NCBI GenBank assembly: GCA_031772625.1
Contig: CM062820.1
Location: 311,725,840 to 311,789,839, forward strand
Source of the DNA: Pinus tabuliformis
Lineage: Eukaryota > Streptophyta > Pinopsida > Pinales > Pinaceae
Length of the DNA: 64,000 bases
Direction: 5' to 3'
Notes under the pieces: model-generated
The model's input: only the letters and a program-made list of their open reading frames with translations
Told to the model about the DNA's origin: nothing
Database searches by the model: none
Program-made: the position numbers and the translations under genes
Part shown: positions 48,065 through 60,706 of the stretch, piece by piece
How the letters are laid out: the number at the start of each line of letters is the position of its first letter
Numbering within the stretch: the stretch's first letter is position 1

Positions 48065-48840
48065 CAATCAGGGTGTGTGCAAGAGGATCGTCCCACATGG
48101 GACCCAAGCCATGAATGATTTGATGGTTATTAATGTGGGAGGCTGGTCATGGCAGGTGCACGACATGTATGACATATATGAGGTGATCTGAGGAGGAATG
48201 GGAGAGAGAAATATGGGTAGAAAGGCATGTCGAAAATTAAATAACCAAGTCGTGGAGGATATCAATAGTTCTTTGCATGCAATTTCGTTGTGGTGTATTG
48301 TGGTTATGGGAGCTGAGCATCACTAGTCGAGCTCCTTTCCTGCGACAAGTTTGGATGATAGGTCTTAGTTTCGGAAGGGTCTCAGTGCAGGCTTCATGGT
48401 GATGGTTCAAGGGTATGTGTTGTCTCTTCCCTTTAACCCTTGCGAGAGACATACAAAAAATGTGACATTAGTTCATAAGATTTTAGTTCCCTCCTATGAA
48501 TGGGTGACTGTGAGATTTGGTATGGTTTGGTCATTAGATGGGAATGTGGTTGAATCTATTGTTTCTAAATCAATTTTGTTCCTGTATGGTATTTTATTAC
48601 TTCACATGGGAATGTATGGCATACTATAGACCTTCTGTCTTTGCAGGAAGGGTATCTGTAATGGTTGGCATGATTGTTTCTATATTTGGTCGAATTGGTT
48701 TATAATTAGGACCTATAGGACCATGGTTTGTATTGTTTCAATGTGGTTCTAGAGCAAAAGGCACTAGTAGATGAAGAAGAGTACTAATGGTAGGGGGACC
48801 CCTAGTTCTCCTATATTTTTATCAAAAATAAATCTAATAT
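48065..48840. other. GC-richer block, unexplained
   Basis: Starts abruptly (cagggtgtgtgcaagaggatc) and is clearly less AT-rich than both sides. No family recognised. It ends near an A-rich stretch (tcaaaaataaatct), so it may be an old retrotransposed segment or an LTR fragment. Confidence 0.35.
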
Positions 48841-48856
48841 TATATGTCCCCTCTTT

Positions 48857-49690
48857 TTGTTGTTTGTTAATGCACTAGGCGTTAGTAGGTTTAAATCCCA
48901 CCCAGACTGTGAGTCGTGGCCTTCTAGTCGATTAACAGTTTGGCTCAAATATTGTTCTGTTGTTCAGTGGGACTTAGCGAATATGTATCAGCCAACCGCA
49001 GCGAAAAATGAAAATGATACAGGAAGGTGTAGGCCTCACCAAAATGTGACACCTCGACAGGGAAGAGGATATTCGTCCTTGCAACCACCAAGGCAAACTA
49101 ACCAGAAATTGCAAGCTCAGTATATTAGTTCTTTGAATCAAGATTATGTCATAGGCACACCTGCTAGGTGAGATAGATGATTTAGGTTGGAAGGTGAACC
49201 TCAACCAATGCACCAAGCAAAACATATATGAGCAAGAATGGAGGTTGTTGGTTCTAGATCCTGGAAATACCCACGACGAGATTACACAATATAAATAAAC
49301 ACACTTACTGATCTATCCTAATGATGAGCCACAGTGGATGACTCGAAATGTCGATTCAAACAATTATGGATGCGAGAACTCCAGAAGAAAAATATACAAA
49401 ATGTACTATTCATAGAAGCCTTAAAACAATAATAAACAAAGAATTCATCTCTATTGGATGATGAAGAATATAGTGTCTGGGGAAATTATGAACACAACAG
49501 GTTTCATTAAAATTGATCCAGGATTTTAGGAAGTCCAAAAGGAATTCTAACTTTTCGAATTCGAAATTCAATAGCAAAATGTTCGGTTGGGTCATATTGA
49601 ATGGCAAATTAGGTGCCCACCTCAGTCATATATTCTACGTTCTAGTGCAAAGGATCCATCTCCAGTGGTGTCCTAAGAGGACTAGATCTA
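48857..49690 (+). other. Unassigned stretch with a 104-codon open frame
   Basis: Forward open frame 48857-49171, Gln/Arg-rich in its second half, matching no domain I know. It lies just upstream of a LINE 3' end and may be part of the same 5'-truncated LINE, but I cannot show this. Confidence 0.3.
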
Positions 49691-49970
49691 TATGTGTCTT
49701 TTTTTGTGGTTGTTGTTAAATTTTGATGATGTATATGTCGTGAAGTAGTATTGTTGTTAGTAGGTTAAGAGTGAACTAGGTTTTAGACATTCAGACCTAT
49801 AAGGAAAAGTTTGACATAATTAAGAAATTTGGATTTTGGATGGCGTATAATGCATTTCAATGGAAAATAGACCTGGTTTCCTGATGGGTAGGTTGAGGCC
49901 ACAAAATTTCGATTATGGATGTAATTTTCCTTTTATGAATGAATGAAAGGTCCTACTAAGCTTACAAAAA
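49690..49970 (+). mobile_element. LINE 3' end, truncated copy
   Basis: Contains gacctggtttcc..ggtaggttgaggccac (49870-49902) matching 22444-22478, then a T/A-rich tail ending in cttacaaaaa. In position and order it matches the 3' UTR of the LINE at 14862-22550, so it is a second, 5'-truncated member. The left border is uncertain. Confidence 0.6.
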
Positions 49971-51142
49971 CCAATAGGTATATAATTCAAATAAAAATGA
50001 TACTATATGGCTACTCATAATAGTTATTATGTTGATAGAAAAATGTTTTCTGATATCTCAGTTCACTATCATATTCACGGTTGCCATTTTAGTTATTTTG
50101 CCTCTTCAACTTTGTGCCCCTGCATTGTGGCAAAATAACAATAGTTGCTCCACAATTACTTAGATACATATAATAAATTATAATGTGAATTTGACAAAAA
50201 GCTATGTGGGGCAAAGAAGAATAAGAAAAATCATGTACAAACGTAAGACACCTCGATAATTTTGGATACAGAAAATAACACGTGATTTCTAAAGAGTGTA
50301 TGAAAATGTTTATACCTAGGAAAAACATTAATGAATTGGAATCATGTGAATTGTTGTATGAAAAATCCATTTGCAATGAAAAGAAAAAAATTGCATTAAG
50401 AGATTGTCTGAATTCATAATAACATATATGAAAATCTAAACATTTAATCACTAGTAAACAAAAAAACGAACAATCCAATATTTAAGGAAACTTACACTAT
50501 GTAAAAGAATATGTCCTTACTACTTAACTCTTAACTGTTTTCAATGCTTGCATATCATTGAAGCATTTTTTTAACTTTTCCTATATGCGTTGCTTAATAG
50601 GGGTAGCTATAATTTGTAATTTGACACTTTGACTGAAAATCTCTTTGTCAATTTATGTGGACTTTGCTTGCAATTGCACAAATAAAGTAGAGTTTTGTTC
50701 ATTAAAATTAACAATGTAAATTAGCCTTTCCCTACTTTCATATGTACTAAAATCAGTTGTATCGCCGAATTCTGTTTCCTTCAATTGTTTTAGCTTATCA
50801 ATTTAGATTCAATGATATAGATGATTCTACACAATTTGTACAACTTTGACATATGGATCTTCCCTTTGATTCTCCATGTTTCGATATTTAGAAATAATGT
50901 TCTCCATTCTTATGATTCTCTAAGACTATGCAACTTTGAGTTAGTTCATTTGATTGGCATTTGGTAGTTCCTATTCTCTTTTCTTTGTATCAAAAGGTAA
51001 ATCAAGTCTCTAGTTGAAAGAAAATAAGTCATTGTTCATTAAACACTCACCTCGTTCGAGATCACATTGAATGCACTCGACAAATAACTTATCTCTTTGT
51101 CCCAAATGCTCTAGATCGTAAACTACTTTTCGTGCATGTTCA
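49971..51142. other. Intergenic, AT-rich, no gene supported
   Basis: A reverse-strand open stretch of 129 codons (50089-50478) has no recognisable domain and biased, hydrophobic composition. Nothing else seen. Confidence 0.4.
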
Positions 51143-51219
51143 ATGATTTGTAATCGTTGGCATATATTTCTAATAATGTGTGTTTCCATTTCATTAAGGA
51201 AGCTAATATATTTGGAAAA

Positions 51220-51723
51220 TCAATATGATTTATCGCAAACAGTAATTACGGGTACTGATATTGTTGTGGTTAATGAAGTCATCAACAAAGGACCCATATT
51301 TAGAGCATCTTCTTGGTCATTTGTTCGTGTTTTTAAGAGTAAGTTTTCTACTTCATGTTGACTAATAGAGTCTGCAAACACATTGCTGGTAACTTGATGT
51401 GGCTCCATGAGCAATGTGATTGTAACTCCAAACAAGCCAACCTGCATCTATGTTTAGTCTAAAACCTTATTGTTGTGAAGCTTTACCTTTTCAATATTCA
51501 TTTTTTTTACTACTACTTTGATACTTTGCATTTTCCAACATGACAAAATGTTGTAAAAAATAATAGATTCCTTGGAAATTTGTGCCATTGTTTCTTGACT
51601 TTCATCAAAATGAACACTAATCCAATCAGGTAGGACAACACTGTCAACTTCTACGTTTATGGCTTCTTCAACATTTATTGTTTCCATAGGACTTATGGAA
51701 TTGGATATTTCACCATCATACAC
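51220..51723 (-). pseudogene. Reverse-strand open stretches of unknown origin, downstream part
   Basis: Two reverse-strand open stretches (51454-51723 and 51220-51447) with acidic, Val/Glu/Asn-rich composition. They match no domain I recognise. They lie downstream of the 167-codon reverse frame at 52608-53111 and may be remains of the same decayed gene or element. Treated as a fossil. Confidence 0.3.
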
Positions 51724-52607
51724 TTCTTCTAAAATAAAAATTTAATAAGGCTCTTTTTTTTTCTCGATATCTGATAGCTTGTTGTGATTCAATTCCATAT
51801 TTGTAGTATCTTTCGTCCTCTTTTCACTGCGATGAAATCAAATCAGTATCATCTATCTAATATATATATTTCTATAGAGAAGTAGTGATACTTGGTTCAT
51901 GGATGATTTCTATAGAATATATGGTTAGTCCTTTATTTCCATGAGTATCATTTATGCAACATATAAATTGATCTTTAGAAATATCGATAGTTATTACTTC
52001 CAAGATATCTTCAACATCTATGACTAGTGCTTGTTATTTTGTTGATGCATTTTGACATTCTTCACTCTGATCTGTAATTTCTAGAAAGAAATTTTCGCAT
52101 CCAATTGTTTCCAAGTGTGCGTGAATAGGCCCTCCTCATCAAAGGATTTAATTGCTTCAACTTTAATTAACTTAAATGTATTCAAAGTCTCTGTGAACTC
52201 TTTAACATGAGCGACAACTTTCATTGTGATTTGTCCAATAGTAAACGATGAAGGAATGAACTATTTTGTCTTTTTTGCTTTGAAATATATTTATCCAGTA
52301 AAGGTATTGCCTACAGACTTCAACAACAAAATCCTTGTCTATAAAAAAATTGGTCATAGCAATGACTTACCTTAAAATCCATATATTTGAATTAGCGTAT
52401 TACTTTCTCATTCTTCATGCATACCTTTGTCCCATAGGAAAACTTGTGCCTAGCTAGATATACAATTAGGCTCTTGTACAGTTATCATGTAATTGACTTG
52501 CCTTAGGAAAACATCTTGAATTAGATAAAATTTTAAAGAAGCATTATTATTCCATAGTATAACATACCGGAATTGCATTATTCTTAATTCACATTCAATT
52601 TAGGATT

Positions 52608-53111
52608 TTATGGCAAAATGCTAAAGCCATCACTAGAAATCAAAGCAATTATGAGATATGCCATCATGAAGAACCTATTAGTCTTGGATAACTTGGTTAA
52701 CTGAGAAGCTAATTTATTAGAAATGATATCAACCCATTCGAATACACAATCCTTTTTGTATGTTTGATACAACATATAGAGAAATAATTTTGGAACTCTT
52801 GTTGTAGTTTCTTGGCCCATGACACATGCACAAAGCCAACAAAATTCTCTAAATGGTTGTTTAAATAAAGATATTTCTAAAATGAAGAGATCGTAAGGAA
52901 CTTGGTAATTTGGAAAAAAGAAATTTGTAATAACATTAGCCTCATCTGCTTCTGAGATCACGAAACTATGTGCTTCAGGCAATAATAAGTAGATATTAGC
53001 TTTTGGTAACTTGAATATTTGTCTAAATGTATTCACATTGAAAGATATGTTATTAATTCCTAACATAATTGTTCGATCATAGATAATTGTTCGTAGCATA
53101 ATTTTTTGCAC
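52608..53111 (-). pseudogene. Reverse-strand 167-codon open frame, unknown
   Basis: Longest unexplained opening between 44 and 57 kb. It has a Met start, alternating hydrophobic and polar helices, a C-W-L-C-A-C cluster in the middle and an S-F-N-V-N-T-F-R-Q-I-F-K-L-P motif near the start. Its outline (a short F-S/N-V..I..I/L-P block, then a helical body) is loosely like the 62149-62667 frame, which makes a gag-like or other repeat-borne origin possible. No catalytic motif is visible. Confidence 0.35.
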
Positions 53112-53790
53112 ACAAATGAAAAAAATCCTAGAAATAAAAAACCCCTAACACACATGCAGCATTCACCAATCCACTAGTCCACATCATTTTATTGTTCTTC
53201 TCCTCTATTGGAAGATTAACATAACTCTCATATGCAATCGACCATTGGAATTTATCATCAAAAACACCAATTTAATTAACGGTATCATTGCAAATAAATT
53301 TTTCGCTTTTTGTTTTCGCGGCTAGAACACCATCCAAATTTTCACTACATTGAAATTTTGGAGACTGCCTAACTGTTGTATCAGGTGTCTCTTTGGTCGT
53401 CAAGTGTCGCTTCATGTCATTTTACATGTTTCAAGTGTTCTTATTCATTCTTAAGTTCCTTCACATTGTTTAGAATGTGTATGGTGTACTTCATGGTTGT
53501 AACAAACTAGTTAGTCATAAAACGATACTTTTGGTCACAGTCGCACACAATTTTTCTATTGTACTTGGATAGTGTTTGTAAACTGGTTTTTTGAATTGTA
53601 TTTCTCAGTATTTGATCTTGTCTAATTTTTACTGATTAGTTGGTATGTGTCAGACTTGATTTTATGCATAACATGTTATGATTTCCCCTTGCCTTATCCT
53701 TCAAACTTATACAAACTTTGGTTTTTGTCCCACCAAGGACAAGAGGGCACATATAACACTCTTAAGGGTAATTTGGGACCCTTTCCTTGT
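53112..53790. other. Intergenic, no gene supported
   Basis: AT-rich, with no family recognised. Could include the start of an old LTR, but I cannot place an edge. Confidence 0.35.
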
Positions 53791-54270
53791 TTGGACTATG
53801 TCCTACATCCCCTGCCCCACCCAAAAGCACATAGTTCACTCTGAAGAAACATCCTCTCCTTCCCTTTCCAAACTTCTCCCTAAAGCAAGCCTCTTTCTTC
53901 CCAAGCACATGGTGCATCATCGAGAAACAATCAATACTTCCTTACCTATTTCAAATGCACTCTACACCCTCACCAAGCCCTCAACTAAGTGCATGATACA
54001 TAAAAAATGAACATTGATCTTCCTTCTTCCTTCACATTGTGCCCTATGCCCTCTTTGTGACTTAGACTTTCTAGTTGAGTGCACGACGCAACAACAAGCA
54101 TCATTGAGCCCCCTTCATCATTAAGCCTACACTCTACACCCTCCCTCAAGCATGTTCTTCTTATTTGAGTGCACAATGCATCCTTAAGCTTCAAGCACTA
54201 TACCCTTGTCCCTTGACAATGTGCCTTGTTCCCAAAAAGCTTTCTCCTCTCTTCCTAAGTGCACCTATGA
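53790..54270. repeat. Degenerate pyrimidine-rich repeat
   Basis: Recurring words gagtgcacgacgca, gagtgcacaatgca, aagtgcatgatac, aagtgcacctatg, each separated by C/T-rich sequence (ccctt, ttctcc). Irregular spacing of about 60-120 bp. The open frames here are by-products of few A/G-first stops on this strand. Confidence 0.5.
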
Positions 54271-54693
54271 ACCATGACCAGAAAAGCTGCATGAAACATC
54301 TTAGAATAGGAGGTTTTTAGGATGATGTTTGCATCCCATGAGTGATATTAGTTACAGATGTTCTAGAACAAAATGGAAATAATGCATGAGGAGATCTGTG
54401 AAATGGAGCAGATTAAGGAATTATTCAAGATCGAAGAACGCATAATAAAGAACATTGGAATCTTAATGATGAAAGTAGCTCCTAAAGTCTCCATATGAAG
54501 TGACACCCTTTGTAATGTAAAAGAAAAGCAACACAAAAGTTGCATGAAACATTGAAGATAAAAGTGGAAACATTGTCACCTCTCAAGAAAGTCCATGCCG
54601 TCAATCACTATGAGTCCAAGTCATCAATCTTAGTGACCTTTCATGTTGCCACCTCATGATGATGTAATTATGTGATTATTCTAAAGAGAAATG

Positions 54694-54890
54694 TGGAATT
54701 CAAAGAGTCATATATGGACAAAATAGCAATATGTAGAAGTCCAAAAGACACATGTAATTCCAAAAGTCATGAAGAAATTCAAAAGTTATTTAGAAGTCCA
54801 AGAGTTGTATAGAAGTCCAAAGGTCATAAGAAGTTGAAAAGTCATATGAGAAACTCAAGAGTCATGAGGATATGAAAGGTCATGCCTCTA
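54694..54890. repeat. Degenerate minisatellite of about 22 bp
   Basis: Eight or nine units around gaagtccaaaagtcat, varying as aaattcaaaagttat and agttgaaaagtcat. Directly followed by a TATA-like box (agttataaaagaag near 54893), so it may be the upstream part of an old LTR. Confidence 0.65.
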
Positions 54891-54906
54891 GTTATAAAAG
54901 AAGCCT
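54891..54906 (+). promoter_or_regulatory. TATA-like box of a possible LTR
   Basis: The sequence gttataaaagaagcc is followed by a leader resembling LTR R/U5 regions (gagagatagagatag, then ctttttattaatac near 55050). LTR ends were not found. Confidence 0.3.
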
Positions 54907-55285
54907 CATTACTCAAGAAAAAGACTTTTCACCTTGGATTCTCCCACAAGGCATTAGAGAGATAGAGATAGTTCTTTTGGAGAGAAAGTAGTGGCTCTAA
55001 CACTCCACTATTGGAACTATTTGTGTTCATTCTACTCATGTATCTTGGAACTTTTTATTAATACTTGAAGCCATTTGGCCAACACGTTTTCATGCATAGC
55101 TCATGGATGTTCTTAGACTATTCTTCAAATGTTTTCGATATATGTTCACTTACATATGTACTAAAGAAATTGAACTATTTCAGTGGATTTGGTGCTAAAC
55201 TTTTTGGAAATGTGTTGTGATTGTTATAATGATCGTGACATCTATGTGAACTATTTCACTATATGAATAATGATTTTTCCATATT

Positions 55286-55303
55286 ATGTGTGTGTGTGTG
55301 TGT
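55286..55303. repeat. TG microsatellite
   Basis: Nine TG units. Confidence 0.9.
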
Positions 55304-57379
55304 CTTTACTAGATTACTACTATTACTCTTCTTTTGGAGACTCATTTTTGTCCCCTATAGCAAAAGAACCTTGATACATTTACATTTGAACATTTCACAA
55401 GGCATACTCTCTTTCTCTTTTAGAATTCCATGCACACTACTCTCCCATGATAATTGCTCAATCTAAGAAAAATATTTTAGTTAATGTCATTCGGGCCATA
55501 ATTCCATATGGGAATCCTATACCAAATGGTGTGAGGTCTTGTTGGGACTCCATATCAGGGAGATCCCCTATATGTTGGAAGGATCCAACATGGTCAACAC
55601 TTTATTTGCTAACAATAATCGTTTCCTAGCTAAAAAAACCTTATGAACCAATAATGCTTTCAACAATGTTGAGCTACATAAAGTTGTTTTCTTGATTTTG
55701 TATACATTCACTAGATCTTTACTTTTGCAAACACAAAATTAGTTCTCAATATTGAAACTCTGAAATCTCTTACACATAACATTTGAAAAAAATAGTAACT
55801 GAAAATATCAAAACTAATGTTTATGTAAACGAGTATAAATATGGCTTGAAACTACAAAATCATCTCATCCATTTACTACAAATATCATTTGTCTGTGACT
55901 ATAAATTATTTACAATAATGGAAGCTAGCTCACAAAATATCAATAATAATTCTTGTTGCAAAAAAATTGTGCCGAGTTATGCCTATTACAAAATTACAAG
56001 GCAGTGTAGCTAATTCCCACTACCTAGTCATTATCCTCTTTGAATTACAAATAACTTGAAAGATATATTTGGAAAAATTGAGAGATGCATGTATTTTAAC
56101 CAATTGGGTGAATTGCTTCGGTATCTTATTTGTCAACCTAAATATATGTCGGTCCAAAAATTAATGTCATTTTCTAAAAATTCCATGAACATATGGAAAA
56201 AGTGTCATGCAAAATGGGTATATGCAGAGAAGATATGAAAAGTATCCCATATGTATAGAAAGAGGAAGATGCAAAAATATAACAACACTTTTGCACATTT
56301 ACAGGTTTCGAACATCGTTGATGAGTATTTTTTCCTATTTTTTGCAATTGTGGAATTACTAATTAGCTTGAGTTATAATAATACAACTAACAAATATGAA
56401 ATTTTTATTTCCTTTTAACATTTAGATCAATTACATATTCATTTTGGACTCCACATGATGGTGAATAAATAAATCAATGGTTACAACATATACAAAAATA
56501 ACTAAAATTTACCAGTGTGTTGTATTGCATTTATAATTGCTTATGAACTTTTTTTCTTCAAAAAAAACGTATATAATTGTAGTCTTACAATCACTCAAAG
56601 CATAACAATGCATGTACTGCATCATGGTCACTCCAATACGAGTGTGAAATATGAGAATGACATTTCAGAAGAGGGAAATTTGTCCGAAAGTGAACTATAA
56701 TTGTCTTATTCCCATAAATCAAAATTCCTCATTATTTCTTGTAACTTCGCACACTACATATATCCTAATAATTGATTACATCTTCTTATATTTGAATTAA
56801 TTTTGATATTGAAATCTCCAATGAGTATAAAAATGTAATCACCAAATATTAATTATTCCTTTTCTATTTCTATTTCTTCAATTTTTGTGGAAACAGGCAG
56901 AAGTAGTGCAACATATACAATTATTATGCATATCTGAAATTCAAATTATACTTCCGATAAAACAAGTTTGATTCTGTTATTGCAGTTTTTTATATTTGAT
57001 ATGATTTCTATGTTTTCTTGTATGCAAGTAAGCACTCAATGGAGACTACTTGATATGTTGAAATTGAATTTATGAAATTCAGTATCGGATTTTGGAATTT
57101 TTTAATGTGTTTCCTCGATATAGAGAATCATAACATTCATTATCTTCATCATGCACAATGTCATTCACATGATCACGTAGACTCGTATTCAAACTTGCAA
57201 TCATTAAATTATTTTCACTTTTTATTGACTTCTCTATGTATCATGATTTCCATGATGCTTTAGTTCTTAGTTGTTTCATTTTTTCTAATACTTTCATATT
57301 TACACAAAAGTTATTTCATGTTAGTCTTTGAAAAAGATATAACAATTCCATTGTTCTAAAACACGAGAGTGCAATTTAA
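55304..57379. other. Intergenic, AT-rich, no gene supported
   Basis: Several openings of 60-76 codons on the forward strand but no domain. A 30-base stretch near 55796-55830 resembles 29468-29500, so at least part is repetitive. Confidence 0.4.
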
Positions 57380-59435
57380 ACTACTCCATGTGTGTATATT
57401 CCACTTGGATCAAATGTAATTCCATTTAACGTTAAACCCTGTGATTAGTGAATTGTTCTAGCACAAGCTAACTATATCAGAAACTGTTTGCACATTATAG
57501 TTGTAAATCTCTTGATATTACATGTCAATGGCTTTGAAACACGCAATATTGGAGTCCAATTAGATGAAATGTTTTGGCCACACATTTCACGATACTTGTT
57601 TCTTTGAGGTATGTCGATATCTGGATTTTTGAAGTCTATCAATAACACATCAACATTATTGCTATTTTTCATATATTTTTTTCATATTCCATCAATGACA
57701 TTAATTAGGCCATCCTCCGTATTATAGTTCCCTGCATATAGCTCAACAAGAACGTTGCACTTGATAAGTATTCACGATGGTAATCTCATTGTCTTATCAT
57801 ATGCAAGAAATATTGTTACTTATTGTGAGATTCAACAACTCCATCAAGAAATATTTTCTCTTCATTTACATGTGACAACATTTTTTCGTTATTCTTCTGT
57901 ACATCCATATTTCTGTAAAATAGGTATAGAAACAATGGATCCATCGGGGCAGACATGTAGCACTTGTTACTTATATATCGTATGCCTTCATCAACTTATT
58001 GATTCACTCACATTTTGTTAAGGATTCTAATGAACTTGTTATCTTTTTTACGCATTGTCGTATGTAATTCATAGCATTTGAATTTTTATTTCTAGAAATC
58101 ATATACTAGATTTTTTCTTGCTAAAATTGGTTGCTCTAAAATCAGTGAATCTTTGAATGGTTGCACTTGGAACAAGTCACCTAAAAATATTACATCAATA
58201 TTTCCAAAGTAAGCCAACGAAGTGTGCTTAATTTTGCGCAAGTGTTTGTCAACGTGGTAAAATAATGTTGAACTTATCAAAAATGCCTCATCAAACAACA
58301 TAACATGAAGATGGTCACAATATTTTTTCAATGTGTCTAATTTTTCACCTTTAAGCAAAAGATATTCCAATTTTTTAAATGGTAAATGGAATGCATAATG
58401 CAATGTTATACCACCTCCATTGAATTTTACATTCCTTGTATATGTTGTGATGATTCCTTTTAATTGACATGGGTCATATCCAAACATGTTATTATATAAG
58501 TGAATTAGAGATTGGGATATTGCTATAACAATAAACATTTTTCCAATGCCTACACCACCTATTACAATTACATACAATGGGTCATTTGGATTTATTTTCT
58601 TCTCGTTAACTATTTCTTTTACTATTTTTTCTTATTCTAGGTTAATCATTCTCATGATTTCACATAATTGTATTTTTCTAATATTTTTGGCTACTTTACA
58701 AGTTTATAAGGTCTCTTAATAATTAGTTTCACATTTTTATTGTTTTGCAAATATTGTATATCTGATTTAATATCATGTCTTGATAACATTTTTCATTCTC
58801 TCTTTCTTCACATGGAGGAGAGATTCTTTCAAACAATTTTCTCTCTTTGTTTTCAAGCTCACTAACTATGTTATCAATAGCAGTCCACCTTCTCATTGTT
58901 TTGTTGGTGAATTTTCTCTCATTGCATTTTATGATTTTCTCAAATAAGCAATATGAATTCTCCCAAATCAAATATAGTTCCCTAAAAACATTTTCATCAG
59001 TACAATATGGGACATTCAACATCAAATATTCTCTATAATAGTTATTAGCATAAATATGTTTATTATACTTTACATACCTTATAACATATGGTCTCTTAGA
59101 TTTTTTTTTTTTCCTTCCAATGTATAATAGGATGCAAATTCCACTAAACATACATGTTTGATGTTTTTTGGTCATTGTAGAAAGATATTGACAATTCATA
59201 AATAGGATATGTTCTTTGAACGGTTCATGTTATAGGTCTCTTGGTTTCTTTAGTAAACAAGTTTGACCATCTATTGTTGAAGTATTAATAAATATACAAT
59301 TCCTTGAACTAGTATTCAGTGTCATTGACAACACTATATATACAACTGGTTGTGGATAGATTTACTATAAGTTCAATAGATTTTGTCCAAGTCTTTCAGT
59401 TGTTTCAATGGTATCACCATTGTTTTTTTGACACT
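57380..59435 (-). mobile_element. Helitron-type helicase region, Helitron2/Helentron-like, decayed
   Basis: Reverse-strand remains of the helicase half of a Helitron RepHel protein (rolling-circle DNA transposon). N- to C-terminal order runs from high to low coordinates. Near 59240-59355: V-V-Y-I-V-L-S-M and S-S-R-N-C-I-F-I-N-T-S. In 58729-59199: R-P-Y-V-I-R-Y-V-K-Y..N-Y-Y-R-E-Y-L-M-L. In 58092-58577: a Pif1 helicase with Walker A G-G-V-G-I-G-K-M (Met where Thr or Ser is usual), L-H-Y-A-F-H-L-P-F, Walker B L-F-D-E-A and G-D-L-F-Q-V-Q-P-F. Near 57402-57475: L-A-C-A-R-T-I-H..S-Q-G-L-T-L, helicase motif VI. Spacing fits one helicase of normal length. It has multiple stops and frame changes. No HUH Rep domain was found; LTR L at 59443 abuts its N-terminal side. 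The ends (5' TC, 3' hairpin-CTRR) were not identified. Confidence 0.8.
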
Positions 59436-59442
59436 CACTTCA

Positions 59443-60706
59443 TGTAACAATCCTGAGTTAAAAGTTCATGTAATAAAGTTAATAAAGGGAAAATAAGACC
59501 AAGGTCATGGGACATGTATTCCAAGATAAATGTTGGGCAAAGCATCCTAGTGGGCATCACCTATTGTTTATTATGGCTAAGGAAATTGACAAAGGCATTG
59601 GCAAAGGCTTTGAAAAGGAAAAAAGGCATTATTGGAATTTTATTTATGAAAATAAAGGAAATTAGGAGAAAAGGGATATCAAAGGTCACCGGTTGTATGC
59701 GAGGAGAAAATTGAAGGAAAATAGATGAAAAATTGAAGAAATTAATGGAATCAATGTTAAAAAGGCATAAAAGCATCATTTTGGGGCCTTTTTCAGTTGA
59801 GTTTTGGAATTGGCTTCAGAGAGGAGAAGAGAACCCAGATCAGGAAGCAAGAAAGTAAGCAAAGAAAGGACAAGAAAGCAAATGAAAGCAAGGATCATGC
59901 AAGAATGAGTTGGATCAAGTGGTTTCAATAGGAATACTTGCAGGTAATAGGTTGCATGTATGATTTCGTAGCTAGTTTTGACATCCATGGTACATGCATG
60001 TGTGTATTTGGTTCATTTTTTTCACTGACATAGGTTTTTCCTAGTTTGACAGTGATTTCAGCCTTACCTTTCCATTCCTATATAGACATGTTGTGAGGGA
60101 TTCATTCTTAGTTAAGCTTTAGATTGATGGAAGGTTTTAGATCTGAGTGAGGTGGTCTAAGGAAAATTCCATGGGTTGGGGGTGGAGATGGTTTTCTTTA
60201 GGAAGCCCTCAACAAGTCGGTGGAGATAGGAAAATTCTTCAAAGGGTGGTGAAGGAATTCTGAGACATCTAAGCTTCTTTTGGCTCTGCAATCTCGGGAT
60301 TGGTTTAGGTGAGATCAAATTATTGTGAGGGTGGAGGTGGTTTAACTATTTGATTCCCTTGCTTATTTATGTCTTGGTTTATCCGATGAGATCATGCATT
60401 CATGCTTGGAATATGGCATGAGGGTGATTGGATGAAAGAAAAATTTGGTTTAGCCCAATCTATTGCCATGTGGTACATGGAAGACCCTGACCTAGTTGGA
60501 TTTTGCATCATTTAATGAGAGATATTTAGCTATGGAAATATGTGAGGCATTTGTACTAGTTAATATGATGATTGGATGGTTGTTATGTCATGGTTACTAT
60601 GATTATTATTTATTGGTTATAAGCATAGATATGTTATATACTATGTTAGTGTCAGTCTTGCATGCCTATCACCGGTGATCAAATATGCTTTTACCAAGTC
60701 TGTTAG
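59443..60706 (+). repeat. Second LTR of family L, forward
   Basis: Begins tgtaacaatcct. The reverse complement of 1029-10618 (without B) matches it along its length: gggacatgtattccaagat, ggaaattaggagaaaaggg, gaggagaaaattgaaggaa, tgcttggaatatggca, gagggtgattggatga. TATA-like box near 59756-59772. The end is decayed (tctgttag near 60700) but is followed by a PBS-like site, so it may be a 5' LTR rather than a lone one. About 1.26 kb, lacking the 62-bp minisatellite of the other copy. Confidence 0.7.

Noticed and set aside
48885-48915. tRNA-derived SINE or tRNA (B-box-like ggtttaaatcc)
   Set aside because: No convincing A box at the right distance, no cloverleaf and no defined end.
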